Shown here: one piece after another, positions 16,607 to 25,130 of the stretch
Layout of the letters: the number at the start of each line of letters is the position of its first letter
Position numbering within the stretch: position 1 is the first letter of the stretch
Source of the DNA: Roseitalea sp.
GTDB lineage: Bacteria; Pseudomonadota; Alphaproteobacteria; Rhizobiales; Rhizobiaceae
Reading direction: 5' to 3'
Assembly (NCBI GenBank): GCA_017642895.1
Contig: JAEPON010000001.1
Span: forward strand, 186,001 to 250,000
DNA: 64,000 bases
Program-made: the position numbers and the translations under genes
Notes under the pieces: generated by a model
The model's input: only the letters and a program-made list of their open reading frames with translations
Databases searched by the model: none
Told to the model about the DNA's origin: nothing

Positions 16607-18152
16607 GGGCCATCTCGGCGGAGAAGCGCTCGCGAAGGTCCTTCTTGAGAACTTTGCCGGTCACATTTTTGGGGACCTGTTCAATGAACCTGATGATTTT
16701 CGGCTGCTTGTGCGGCGCCAGACGCGCCTGACTGTAGGCGAAGATCTCATCTTCGCTCACCGCGCCATCGGTGACGATGCAGGCGCACACGGTCTCGCCC
16801 CAATGCTCGTGAGGAAGCCCGATAACGGCCGTTTCGACGATGGCCGGATGGGTCTGAAGCACTTTTTCGACTTCGCCCGGATAGACGTTGACGCCACCGC
16901 TGATGATCATGTCCTTCTTGCGTCCGATGACGTAAATGAACCCGTCCTCATCCATGCGTGCCAGGTCACCGGCGGAGAAATGCGCGCGGCGAAGACCGCG
17001 CATCGTCTCGTCCGGCTTGCCGAAATAGCCGTTGAAGAGCGTTGGTCCCGAGGCGTAGATCTCGCCGACCTCTCCGGGCGCGACGGGTACGCCGTCCTCA
17101 TCGAGTATCTCGACCGAAACGCCGGCCACCGCCCGTCCGACGGAATTGACCGTCGTGCGCATTTCATCGGGAAACAGGTTGGTCACAATACCGGCTTCCG
17201 TGGACGCGTATGTCTCATGCAAAAGCCCGTCGCCGAACACCTCAAGCGCCTCGTATTTGATCGCTTCGGACAAGGGAGCTGCGTTGCAAATGATCGACCG
17301 CAGCTTGTTGTTGCGGGCGGTGTCGATGAGCTTCGGGGGCAGGGCGGCCAGGGACCGCAACTGGGTGGGCACGACAAATGTGCCGGTGGCCGTGCCTTCG
17401 CCCAGCCGCTCCGCCAGCATGTCGGGCGCATATCTCGGCATCAGGTCGGCCGTTCCACCGGCATTGAGCACGGCGATCGGAAAGGCAAATCCGCCACCGT
17501 GAAACAGCGGCGTGGTGACCAGAAAGCGGTCGTCGGCGCGAAAACATCCGTAAAGGGTCGCAAAGATCACACCGAGCACCGAGCGGCTGCGATGTGACAG
17601 GGCAACGCCCTTTGGCGTTCCGGTGGTGCCGGACGTGTAGGGGATAGCGAACGTGTCCCACTCATCCACCCGGGCTTCGGGTACCCGGTCCGAGGCCCTG
17701 TCGCGCCATTGCTCGTAACTGCCGCCAAGAATGAGGATCGGCGCTTCAAGCCCCTCGGCAGCTTCCCGGACCGCATCTTCGGTATCGCGCGAGGCAAATA
17801 TGATGCGGGGGCCGCAATCCTCGAACACTTGCCGCAGTTCCTGGACGGTCTGGCGCGGATTGAGGGTCGCTGTCGCAGCGCCAGTCCGTGCGATACCGCA
17901 AACGATTTCGAAATAGCGCCGGTCATTGCCGGTGACGATGGCCGCCCTGTCGCCCCGTGAAAGACCCGCTTCGGTCGCCGCATTGGCCACCTTGTAGAGG
18001 TTGGATGCCAGCTCGCCATAGCTGGTCTCGATGTCGCCCTCGATGATCGCGGCCTTGCGCGGCACGGATCTGGCACATGCCTCAATGCCCCATGATATGA
18101 GCATGGGGCGGTATGTGTCGGGTGCGCCAACACCCTGGCCGGCAACATTCAT
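16599..18152 (-). CDS. AMP-dependent acyl-CoA synthetase/ligase
   Basis: Protein of 517 aa of the ANL adenylate-forming superfamily. The P-loop IPYTSGTTGTPKGVALSHRS is at residues 170-189, with the aromatic motif YASTEAGIVTNLF, GEIYASGPTLFNGYFGKPDE and the hinge ARMDEDGFIYVIGRKKDMII. The C-terminal catalytic Lys is in NVTGKVLKKDLRERF. It should activate a carboxylic acid to its acyl-CoA using ATP and CoA. The gene starts with an ATGA overlap on the amidohydrolase stop and overlaps the next gene. Together with the oxidase and the amidohydrolase it suggests breakdown of an imported carboxylic acid. The acid cannot be named. Confidence 0.92.
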   Translation of the reverse strand: MNVAGQGVGAPDTYRPMLISWGIEACARSVPRKAAIIEGDIETSYGELASNLYKVANAATEAGLSRGDRAAIVTGNDRRYFEIVCGIARTGAATATLNPRQTVQELRQVFEDCGPRIIFASRDTEDAVREAAEGLEAPILILGGSYEQWRDRASDRVPEARVDEWDTFAIPYTSGTTGTPKGVALSHRSRSVLGVIFATLYGCFRADDRFLVTTPLFHGGGFAFPIAVLNAGGTADLMPRYAPDMLAERLGEGTATGTFVVPTQLRSLAALPPKLIDTARNNKLRSIICNAAPLSEAIKYEALEVFGDGLLHETYASTEAGIVTNLFPDEMRTTVNSVGRAVAGVSVEILDEDGVPVAPGEVGEIYASGPTLFNGYFGKPDETMRGLRRAHFSAGDLARMDEDGFIYVIGRKKDMIISGGVNVYPGEVEKVLQTHPAIVETAVIGLPHEHWGETVCACIVTDGAVSEDEIFAYSQARLAPHKQPKIIRFIEQVPKNVTGKVLKKDLRERFSAEMAHG

Positions 18153-19084
18153 GAGCTTGGTCTCGCGCGCAGCGGGAGCACATTGCCGGTATTTGACCGA
18201 TGGCGCGTGTCTCCGGCTTCGTTTGCGCTTTCCGGCAGGCGGAAAACCTTCAGGGCGTTGTCCCGCAGCAGCATCTGACGCGATTCCGCCCTCAGATCGA
18301 GGTCATCGATTTCGCGGATGGCGCGTTCGGGATCAATGACCGGCCAGTCGGTTCCGAACAGCACTTTGTGGCGGCCATAGGTGTTCAGATAATGCACCAA
18401 CTGCTGGGGCCAGTGCTTGGGCGCATACGCATCGACGCCGATGAAGACGTTGTCATGCTTCCACGCCATCGAGATCATCTCGTCGGTCCAGGGAATTCCG
18501 ATGTGGATACCGATCAGTTTGAGTTCGGGAAAATCAATGGCCACCTCATCGAGCGTGATAGGCCGACCGACGCTCGGCAGGCGCCGCTCGCGCGAATAGA
18601 CCAGATTGTGACCGACCTGCATCATGATCGGAATGTCCAGTTCGCAGCATTTGGAATAATAGGGATAGTAGCGCCGGTCGTTGGGCGGCAAGCCGAACCA
18701 GTGCGGATAAAGATGCGCGCCGACAAAGCCCATGGTCCGCACGGCGTGCTCAAGTTCGTAGATGCCGTCCATTCCGCGGAAGGGGTCGATGCCGGCCAGG
18801 CCTGAAAAGCGGTCCGGATAAGCCTGGCAGATGTCGAAAATCCGCTGGTAGGTGATCTCGAACGAGCCCTTGACGTTGAGGTCGCCCGCGCGCACGGCGA
18901 TCAGCAGCGACCGGTCGATCCCGGCACGGTCCATCTTGCGGATGTAATCCGGCATCGACATGCCGCCGCGCAGTTCCGGCGGCATCCGCACCTGTTCCTT
19001 GAAATGCTCATCAAGACCCGTCCGGCCCTCGGCGACTTCCACGTCGGTGAACACGTTGCAGACGATGTCAATCGCGCCGCCCAT
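18149..19084 (-). CDS. Amidohydrolase_2-type protein lacking the HxH metal motif
   Basis: Protein of 311 aa from ATG 19084, chosen because AGGGAGG lies 9 bases before it; a GTG at 19105 would place that site inside the gene. The fold is that of COG2159 metal-dependent hydrolases/decarboxylases: MGFVGAHLYPHWFGLPPNDR, ELKLIGIHIGIPWTDEMI with its His, and HKVLFGTDWPVIDPERAI with the terminal Asp. The N-terminal strand, normally ID-x-H-x-H, reads AIDIVCNVFTD, so both first metal ligands are absent. Related proteins acting as decarboxylases use mononuclear metal and still keep HxH. This may be an altered-site subfamily. It is the first gene of the four-gene unit. Confidence 0.85.
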   Translation of the reverse strand: MGGAIDIVCNVFTDVEVAEGRTGLDEHFKEQVRMPPELRGGMSMPDYIRKMDRAGIDRSLLIAVRAGDLNVKGSFEITYQRIFDICQAYPDRFSGLAGIDPFRGMDGIYELEHAVRTMGFVGAHLYPHWFGLPPNDRRYYPYYSKCCELDIPIMMQVGHNLVYSRERRLPSVGRPITLDEVAIDFPELKLIGIHIGIPWTDEMISMAWKHDNVFIGVDAYAPKHWPQQLVHYLNTYGRHKVLFGTDWPVIDPERAIREIDDLDLRAESRQMLLRDNALKVFRLPESANEAGDTRHRSNTGNVLPLRARPSS

Positions 19085-19129
19085 TCCAGATTGCCTCCCT
19101 AGCACACCGATCGGAGCGTCATTTCGAAC

Positions 19130-19159
19130 ACATATATGAAAAAGTCAACTACATATCTG
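19130..19159. promoter_or_regulatory. AT-rich divergent control region with repeated ACATAT sites
   Basis: Between the divergent amidohydrolase and IclR genes, ACATATATG (19130-19138) and ACATATCTG (19151-19159) lie in the same orientation, 21 bp apart, two turns of the helix. This stretch is much more AT-rich than its surroundings. It is the natural place for an IclR-family tetramer to bind both promoters. The assignment is inferred. Confidence 0.4.
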
Positions 19160-19231
19160 TTGAGTTTGGTATGAGCCCGTGTTAGCAAGCCTCGATCAGG
19201 CGAGGTGGAACGGCCTGGGAGGTAAAGCGGA

Positions 19232-20068
19232 TTGGCGCAGTCGACCGAGCAGGAAAAGGTCCGCAAGGGCGTTGACGATCCGCCGCGGGTGAAGTCGGCC
19301 GATCGCGCCCTGGCGATCTTCGAGGTGTTTGAAGAGCACCGTCGGCCGATGAGCGCCAAGGAGATCGCCGAGACGCTGGAGATGCCGCGTTCGAGCACCA
19401 ATGTGCTGCTGCGAAGCCTGATATCTGCCGGTTACCTGCAATATGACCAGTCAACATCGCGCTATTTTCCGACGCTGAAGGTGGTTGGCCTGGGCGACTG
19501 GCTGTTTGAAGGCCGCTATGAAAACGCCGCCCTTGTTTCGATCGTCAGGGACCTCAGCGCCACCACGCTGGAGACGACCACGCTGTCGATGCGTCACGGC
19601 TTCAAGGTGCGGTTTCTCAACGTCTTCGAGAGCACGCTGCCGATCGCATTGAATGTAAGGCCGGGCGACGGCGTGCTGGTTTTTGGTTCGGCCTCGGGGC
19701 TGGCGGTTCTGGCAGCCAGCGACGATGACGACATTGCCGACCTCGTTGACCGATACAATCGCCGGTCGGGACGCGTGCAGGACAAGATCGACCGATACCA
19801 GTTGATGGACGAGATCGGTCTGGTCCGCGAGCGCCAATACAGCCTGGCTTACGACAAGTGGCTGGCCGATGCCGGGGCGATCGCGGTGCCGGTTCGCAGC
19901 GATGTGTTCGGCGCGCCCACGGCCATCGGCGTCGGTGGCCCCACCTTCCGCATCAAGCGGCGCGAGGACGACATCATTCAAACGCTGCTGGAGCAGACGG
20001 CCCATTTGCGGCCGGCGCCGGTCGCATCCGATGGCCTTGCGGTCGCCAAGGGCGGGCATGCCCGGTGA
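19232..20068 (+). CDS. IclR-family transcriptional regulator
   Basis: Protein of 278 aa. The start is TTG, 9 bases after GGGAGG. The N-terminal winged helix is RALAIFEVFEEHRRPMSAKE followed by IAETLEMPRSSTNVLLRSL. Residues 85-265 form the IclR ligand-binding domain, with ALNVRPGDGVLVFGSASGLA and, late, ADAGAIAVPVRSDVFGAPTA. IclR proteins respond to small catabolic acids. It stands between the divergent amidohydrolase-ligase operon and the TAXI-TRAP importer, which starts 61 bp after its stop, so it most likely senses the imported substrate and controls both. Confidence 0.9.
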   Translation: MAQSTEQEKVRKGVDDPPRVKSADRALAIFEVFEEHRRPMSAKEIAETLEMPRSSTNVLLRSLISAGYLQYDQSTSRYFPTLKVVGLGDWLFEGRYENAALVSIVRDLSATTLETTTLSMRHGFKVRFLNVFESTLPIALNVRPGDGVLVFGSASGLAVLAASDDDDIADLVDRYNRRSGRVQDKIDRYQLMDEIGLVRERQYSLAYDKWLADAGAIAVPVRSDVFGAPTAIGVGGPTFRIKRREDDIIQTLLEQTAHLRPAPVASDGLAVAKGGHAR

Positions 20069-20129
20069 CAGCAGACGCGCCTGTCGATCCAAGTCAATCC
20101 ATTATCAGGGACAATCCAAGGGAGGCATC

Positions 20130-21086
20130 ATGTTTCGATCAACCACAACCGCTCTGGCTTTGGCCGTTGCGCTTTCCGCTACAACATCGGCCCATGCCGA
20201 CCAGTTCGTCCGTGTCGGCGGCGGGCTGGCCGGTACTTATCCCATCTTCGCGGCCAAGCTGGTCGAGCTGATCAACGCCAACATTCCCGATGTTCGCGCC
20301 AATGTCGTCGCCGGCGATATCGAGAAATCGCTGATCGAACTCAATGGCGGCGAACTGGAGATCGCACTGGCGCCGACATTCACCACCCGCCAGATCTATG
20401 ACGGCAACGGATCGTTGGGGCTGGCAACCGAAAACGTCCGCCACATCATGACGCTCTACGGCTCCTACATCCAGCCGATCGCCAGGCCCGATGGCGTCGA
20501 TTCGCTCGATGCGCTGGACGATGGTGCCAACCGTGTCTGGATGGGGCAGAGCAGCGGTTTCTTCTACCAGGTTTTCAACCCGATGATGGAGGCGTCCGGT
20601 GTCACGCCCGCTTCCATCGAATCGGCCGGCGGCGTGGTTGAGGCATATGGCTATATCGATCAGGTGCAGGGCTTCCAGGATGGCCGGTTGGACGCGGGGG
20701 TCTTTGCGGGTCCGGCGCCCTACAGCCTGATGCTGCAGATCGAACAGTCACCGGGCTTCAAGCTGATACCCATGGACGACGCATCGCTGGACAGGCTCGA
20801 GGAGATGCTTCCCGGGATTGGCCGCGCGATCATTCCGGCGGGCAGCTATAACGGCCAGGAAGAGGACGTGCAGACGCCCTTTTATGTCAACCACCTGATC
20901 GCCAGCACCAACATGTCGGACGAACTGGCCTATCAGATCACCAAGGTCCTTTACGACAATGTCGAGCAGTTTCACGGCCTTTTCCCCGCTTCCGAAGAGA
21001 TCGATCAGGCCGACGTGCTTCAGTACAATGTGATCCCGGTGCACCCGGGCGCTCAGCAGTTTTTTGATGAGGTCGGCGCCCAATAG
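20130..21086 (+). CDS. TAXI-family TRAP transporter solute-binding protein
   Basis: Protein of 318 aa from ATG 20130 with AGGGAGG 5 bases upstream. A signal peptide (MFRSTTTALALAVALSATTSAHA) precedes the TAXI start FVRVGGGLAGTYPIFAAKLV. The GGxxGTYY/P-like pattern is the family hallmark. The segment VVAGDIEKSLIELNGGELEI also fits, and the C-terminus contains the usual NVIPVHPGAQQFFDE. It binds a small organic anion in the periplasm and delivers it to the fused membrane subunit encoded 80-100 bp downstream. A stem-loop with a GAAA tetraloop lies between the two genes. Confidence 0.92.
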   Translation: MFRSTTTALALAVALSATTSAHADQFVRVGGGLAGTYPIFAAKLVELINANIPDVRANVVAGDIEKSLIELNGGELEIALAPTFTTRQIYDGNGSLGLATENVRHIMTLYGSYIQPIARPDGVDSLDALDDGANRVWMGQSSGFFYQVFNPMMEASGVTPASIESAGGVVEAYGYIDQVQGFQDGRLDAGVFAGPAPYSLMLQIEQSPGFKLIPMDDASLDRLEEMLPGIGRAIIPAGSYNGQEEDVQTPFYVNHLIASTNMSDELAYQITKVLYDNVEQFHGLFPASEEIDQADVLQYNVIPVHPGAQQFFDEVGAQ

Positions 21087-21113
21087 TCTTTGACCGCCAC
21101 GCGTTTCGACGGC

Positions 21114-21129
21114 CAGGCAGAAATGCCTG
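21114..21129 (+). promoter_or_regulatory. Stem-loop with GAAA tetraloop between binding-protein and permease genes
   Basis: CAGGCA (21114-21119), GAAA, TGCCTG (21124-21129): six perfect base pairs closed by a GNRA loop, 27 bp after the binding-protein stop. Likely an mRNA-stabilising or attenuating element; function inferred. Confidence 0.45.
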
Positions 21130-21183
21130 CCCGGCTGCCGAACGCGAAAAAGTGACACGTTCGGATTGCGCGGGAGAGGGTTG

Positions 21184-23472
21184 TTGACTCACGCTGCCTT
21201 GCGGCCTGATGCGGCCACCAACTCCTTTTTCGAGGGCATTCGCAGCTTCCTGATCGTCTCTCTGTCGATCTTTTTCGTCCTCATCCACATCTATGCCAGC
21301 GTTTTTGGCTCACCGGATTCGCTCTTCTTCCGGTCGCTGCACGTCAATGTTGCGCTGTTCATCGTTCTGCTGGCCAAACCGCTGGGCGGCACGTCGCCGC
21401 GCTGGTGGCAGCGCACGATCGACCTTGCCTGCCTTGCCGGCGTCGTCTGGGTGTTCGGTTATTTTGTGGTCGAGCTGAAGACCTGGCATCTGCGCACGAT
21501 CTTCTTTCGTCCGGTCGATTATGTGACGGCCATCCTGTTCATCGCCTTGATCCTGGAGGCCACCAGGCGGACGATCGGAACGATTCTCGTCGCCATCTGC
21601 GCCTTCTTCCTGGTGCATGCGCTCAATGCCGATCATTTCGGCGGCGTCTTTTACGGGCCGCCGGCATCACTGGAAAACCTTCTTCAGGCCGTGTTCCTCG
21701 ATTCCAGCGGCATCTTCGGTGTCGCGGTTGCCGTGATGGCCAATTTCGTCGTTCTTTTCATCCTGTTCGGCACGCTTCTCAACGCAAGTGGCGGGGGCGA
21801 GTTCTTCACACGGCTGGCCTTTGCCCTGTTTGGCCATCGCGTGGGCGGTCCTGCCAAGGCCGCGGTGACGTCGTCGGCGATGATGGGGTCGTTGTCGGGC
21901 AGCGCCATCGGAAACGTGCTGACCACCGGCGCGTTCACCATCCCGCTGATGATCAGGCTGGGCTACCGGCGCGCATTTGCCGGCGGGGTCGAGGCGGCCG
22001 CATCCAATGGCGGCATCATCATGCCGCCGGTGATGGGCGCTGTGGCCTTCATCATGGCCGAGTTTCTGGATCGCCCCTATCTGGAAATCATCATGGCGGC
22101 GATCATTCCCGCGCTGCTCTATTTTCTGGTCATATTCGTGACCGTCGATACGGAAGCCCGCAAGCACGGCTTGCCGACGATGCCGAAAGAGCGGTTGCCG
22201 CGCGCATGGGCGCTTTTTCGCCGCGACGGCTATCTGTTCCTGCCCATTGTGCTGATCGTTGCCGCGCTGATCGCCGGCTATTCGATCGTCATGGTTGCGG
22301 TTTTTGTCACGGCGGGCACTTTTGCGATCGCGTTGATCCAGCCGCGCAACCGGCTGCGGCCGACCGTCTTTGCCGACGTGGTCGAAGACACCGCCCGGTC
22401 CACGGTCGCCCTTTCGGTCACGGCTGCCGCCGCCGGCATCATCCTCGGGTCGATCTACTCGGTCGGGTTGAGCTTTCAGGTGGCCCAGGCAGCGACCCAG
22501 GCCGCTGATGGCTATTTGTGGCTGCTGCTGGTGCTGACGGCGGTGATGGCGCTGATCATGGGGTTGGGCATGACGGCGCCGGCCATCTATCTGACCCTGG
22601 TTGCGACAGTCATCCCCATCCTCATCACCGCGGGGATCCCGCCCATCGCGGCCCATTTTTTTGCGTTCTACTACGGCATCATCTCAAACATCACGCCGCC
22701 TGTCGCGCTGACCGCCTATGCCGCCGCGCCCATTGCGCGGTGCGGCCCGCTCGAGATCGGTGCGCAGGCATCGCGTTTGGGCGCGGCCTGCTTCGTTCTC
22801 CCCATCTTGTTCATCTACGAGCCGGGCCTTCTGCTCGAAGACGATCTGTTCGGCATCGCGCAGGTCACGGTGACCTCGGCCGTTGGGCTGGTGGCTTTCG
22901 CGCTGGCGGCGACAGGGTATGCATTCGGCCCGATGACGGTGTGGCAAAGGCTGGGCGCCTTGCTCGTCTGCTTTCTGGCCATCGTGCCCGAATGGACGAC
23001 ACATTTGGCGGCTCTCGCCTTGGCAGCCATCGTCTTTGGCGCAAACTATCTGGCGCGACAGGAGGCGCCAAGGGTGACAGCCGCTTCGGAAAGCCAGGAC
23101 CACGCGGCAGGCTCGGCCGAACCGAGCGGTTTTCTGGCGCGCGTCGCGCGCTCCCGAATTCGCAGCGAAATCGACGGCGATATCGGCACGACGAACGCGC
23201 CGGAGGCTGACGTCGAAACCCTGATGGAGCAATTCTCCAAGGATCCGCCGCCGCAACCGCCGGCGCCGACCCGCGAACTCTGGGTCGGCTGGGGCCTGGT
23301 GTGCCTGACGGCATTGGCCATGCTGGCGCTTGGCGATGCCTTCGCGCATGCCCGGCAACCGGTGATCTGGGCCGCGGCGCATCTGGCGATGGCCATCGTT
23401 CTGGGCGCGGTCGTCATGGTCGGACGCGCGCAACCGACAACGCAAGACCATTCGGTCAGCGAGCCGGTATAG
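21184..23472 (+). CDS. TRAP transporter fused permease (TAXI type, DctQ-DctM fusion)
   Basis: Protein of 762 aa from TTG 21184, which is 7 bases after GGGAG; TTG codons at 21181 and 21166 are alternatives. Residues 1-190 are the DctQ-like small membrane domain, then the large DctM domain with SAMMGSLSGSAIGNVLTTGA and FTIPLMIRLGYRRAFAGGVE. Also present are EAAASNGGIIMPPVMGAVAF and, later, YYGIISNITPPVALTAYAAA. It uses a sodium or proton gradient to import the solute. Beyond the usual end (about residue 620) there is a cytoplasmic Ala/Pro/Glu-rich stretch and two more hydrophobic segments ending near VMVGRAQ. That tail is unusual for the family. Confidence 0.92.
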   Translation: MTHAALRPDAATNSFFEGIRSFLIVSLSIFFVLIHIYASVFGSPDSLFFRSLHVNVALFIVLLAKPLGGTSPRWWQRTIDLACLAGVVWVFGYFVVELKTWHLRTIFFRPVDYVTAILFIALILEATRRTIGTILVAICAFFLVHALNADHFGGVFYGPPASLENLLQAVFLDSSGIFGVAVAVMANFVVLFILFGTLLNASGGGEFFTRLAFALFGHRVGGPAKAAVTSSAMMGSLSGSAIGNVLTTGAFTIPLMIRLGYRRAFAGGVEAAASNGGIIMPPVMGAVAFIMAEFLDRPYLEIIMAAIIPALLYFLVIFVTVDTEARKHGLPTMPKERLPRAWALFRRDGYLFLPIVLIVAALIAGYSIVMVAVFVTAGTFAIALIQPRNRLRPTVFADVVEDTARSTVALSVTAAAAGIILGSIYSVGLSFQVAQAATQAADGYLWLLLVLTAVMALIMGLGMTAPAIYLTLVATVIPILITAGIPPIAAHFFAFYYGIISNITPPVALTAYAAAPIARCGPLEIGAQASRLGAACFVLPILFIYEPGLLLEDDLFGIAQVTVTSAVGLVAFALAATGYAFGPMTVWQRLGALLVCFLAIVPEWTTHLAALALAAIVFGANYLARQEAPRVTAASESQDHAAGSAEPSGFLARVARSRIRSEIDGDIGTTNAPEADVETLMEQFSKDPPPQPPAPTRELWVGWGLVCLTALAMLALGDAFAHARQPVIWAAAHLAMAIVLGAVVMVGRAQPTTQDHSVSEPV

Positions 23473-23540
23473 CAGGCAAAAAGTCGTCGGCGAACTGTTC
23501 GAAAGATCGGCTGCGAGAGGCTTGCCCAGAAGATTTTGTG

Positions 23541-23819
23541 TCAATCGGAGGACGCGGACAGGGCTTCCGTGACCACCTGCGCGGTTGTTTCCGCGATTGG
23601 CCTGTGAATGCGTGCGGTCCTGATCGGCTTGTCGGGCTCGAGAATCCCGATCACCGTCTCGATGTCCGGGCAACCCTCATCCTGACAGGCCAGTTCGGCA
23701 ACGGTAACCGGGGTGTCGGGGTCAAGGCCCAACGTGTCCCGCACCCAGCCCTTGATCTGCGCTGACCTGGCCTGCAGCCGGTTCGCCTTCGGCGCCAGCG
23801 GGTTGGCGAAGCCTGTCAT
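23541..23819 (-). CDS. Small conserved protein of COG0523/zinc operons, CxxxxCP motif
   Basis: Protein of 92 aa. Its core VTVAELACQDEGCPDIETVI (residues 38-57, Cys45 and Cys50) followed by IHRPIAET resembles small proteins that, from memory, often accompany zinc-related COG0523 GTPases and are sometimes misannotated as nitrate reductase. Function unknown; a metal-handling or metal-sensitive role is suggested by context only. The ATG at 23819 shares its A with the TGA of the 43-aa gene upstream, so translation is probably coupled. It is the last gene of the znuC-znuB-zur-cobW operon. Confidence 0.75.
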   Translation of the reverse strand: MTGFANPLAPKANRLQARSAQIKGWVRDTLGLDPDTPVTVAELACQDEGCPDIETVIGILEPDKPIRTARIHRPIAETTAQVVTEALSASSD

Positions 23820-23950
23820 CAGGCCGTCGCCCTGTTGCGTTCGAGATCGGTGCCGACCTTGCCGAACGCGTTGACGATCGCCGCATCGCACTTGCCGGTA
23901 TCCAGACAGCCGATGGGCACGGTGATCGGGGGCTTGTGGAAGGCCGTCAT
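23819..23950 (-). CDS. Tiny 43-aa protein translationally coupled to the COG0523 GTPase gene
   Basis: Sequence features: HKPPITVPIGCLDTGKCDAA with Cys15 and Cys21, then AIVNAFGKVGTDLERN. No signal peptide or membrane segment. The ATG at 23950 overlaps the GTPase stop as ATGA, and the stop overlaps the next ATG as TGATG. Both overlaps argue that it is translated. I do not recognise the family. Two closely spaced cysteines and its place in a Zur-type operon suggest a zinc-related role, which is inference. It could also be a non-functional coupler between its neighbours. Confidence 0.55.
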   Translation of the reverse strand: MTAFHKPPITVPIGCLDTGKCDAAIVNAFGKVGTDLERNRATA

Positions 23951-25125
23951 GAGGGTCTGCCTGAAAGGCCCGTGAAACGCCGGAGCAGCGGCGCCAGGGG
24001 CTTGGAAACTCTTCGACCCAAACCCGCCAAGAGGCTTTGCAGCGGGGCGGGGTCGCTCTCGATGACGGCGCGGAACAGGTCGCGCACCGGCCCGGGATCG
24101 ACATTGCCGGTGATGAAGACGAGCCGTGTGCGATGATCGTCGTCCGGCCAACTGTCGAGAATGACCGGTTCCGACGCCAGATGCTGGACGGCGTGGACGA
24201 TGCGAGGACGGTTCGGATCATCGGCAACAGCGACAATGCCCTTGACGCGCAGAAGGCGCGGGCCGGCCGCCTCCTGCAATGTTGCCATGAACCGTCGAAA
24301 GCGAGCTTCGGACAGCGGCTCGGCCCGGATGATGCTGAAGGTCTGGATGCCGCGGCCATGCCGGTTGTCGGGGAGGGCGGCTCCTTTACCGGCGCCATGG
24401 CGGGCCTCTTGCGCCAATGCAGTCTCGAGCGTCAGCCAGCCGGCGACATCCTCGCCGCGCTCGGCAGCTACATAGGGCCTCGGCGCAAACAGCGTGTTGA
24501 GCTCCATTTGGCGTCGATCGACGATCTCCGCACCGGCATTGATGCCCGCAAGCTCGCCGGGAAGCGCGGCGATGTCGGCTTGCGTTGCCGGATCGTTTGC
24601 CAGATCGGTTTTCGTCAGCACGATCCTGTCGGCGAAGGCGAGCTGTTTCAGCGCTTCAAAGTGGCGGTCGACCGCAATCGGGCCGTTGACGATATCATAC
24701 AACGTCACGAAACCGGCCAAACGAAAGACGCGATCGACGGTGCGGTCGCGGAGTGTCGCGTCGTTGTGCGGATCGCCGACCAGCGCGTTGACCAGCGGCG
24801 CCGGATCGCCAAGCCCGCTCATTTCGACGATGACGCGTGAAAAGGGCGGGCACAGCCCGGCCGATGCGGCGCAATGCAGGTCAAAAAGCGTCGCCCGCAG
24901 GTCGGTGGATCCAGAACAGCACAGGCAGCCCGTGGCGACCTGGCTGATCGCCGTTTCACCTTCCCGCACCAGCAGATGGTCGACGGAAACATCACCGAAC
25001 TCGTTGATGATCACCGCGGTGTCGGAAAAACCGGGCTCGTCGAGCAGTTGGTTCAGCAGGGTCGATTTGCCGGCGCCGAGAAACCCGCTCAACAAAAAAA
25101 CCGGTATCCGGTCGGGAACAGCCAT
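23947..25125 (-). CDS. COG0523 (CobW-type) GTPase, probable zinc chaperone
   Basis: Protein of 392 aa from ATG 25125; the frame upstream of this is out-of-family sequence that overlaps zur. G-domain motifs are Walker [20 protein letters not shown], switch AVIINEFGDVSVDH, the metal motif VATGCLCCSGSTDLRATL (C-x-C-C), VIVEMSGLGDPAPLV and the guanine-specificity VLTKTDLANDP. A CobW C-terminal domain lies near residues 275-350. These proteins bind Zn and GTP and are thought to deliver metal to client proteins under zinc shortage. It starts 5 bp after the zur stop, in the znuC-znuB-zur operon. A second, divergent family member lies at 28497. Confidence 0.9.
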   Translation of the reverse strand: MAVPDRIPVFLLSGFLGAGKSTLLNQLLDEPGFSDTAVIINEFGDVSVDHLLVREGETAISQVATGCLCCSGSTDLRATLFDLHCAASAGLCPPFSRVIVEMSGLGDPAPLVNALVGDPHNDATLRDRTVDRVFRLAGFVTLYDIVNGPIAVDRHFEALKQLAFADRIVLTKTDLANDPATQADIAALPGELAGINAGAEIVDRRQMELNTLFAPRPYVAAERGEDVAGWLTLETALAQEARHGAGKGAALPDNRHGRGIQTFSIIRAEPLSEARFRRFMATLQEAAGPRLLRVKGIVAVADDPNRPRIVHAVQHLASEPVILDSWPDDDHRTRLVFITGNVDPGPVRDLFRAVIESDPAPLQSLLAGLGRRVSKPLAPLLRRFTGLSGRPS

Positions 25126-25130
25126 CGAAT

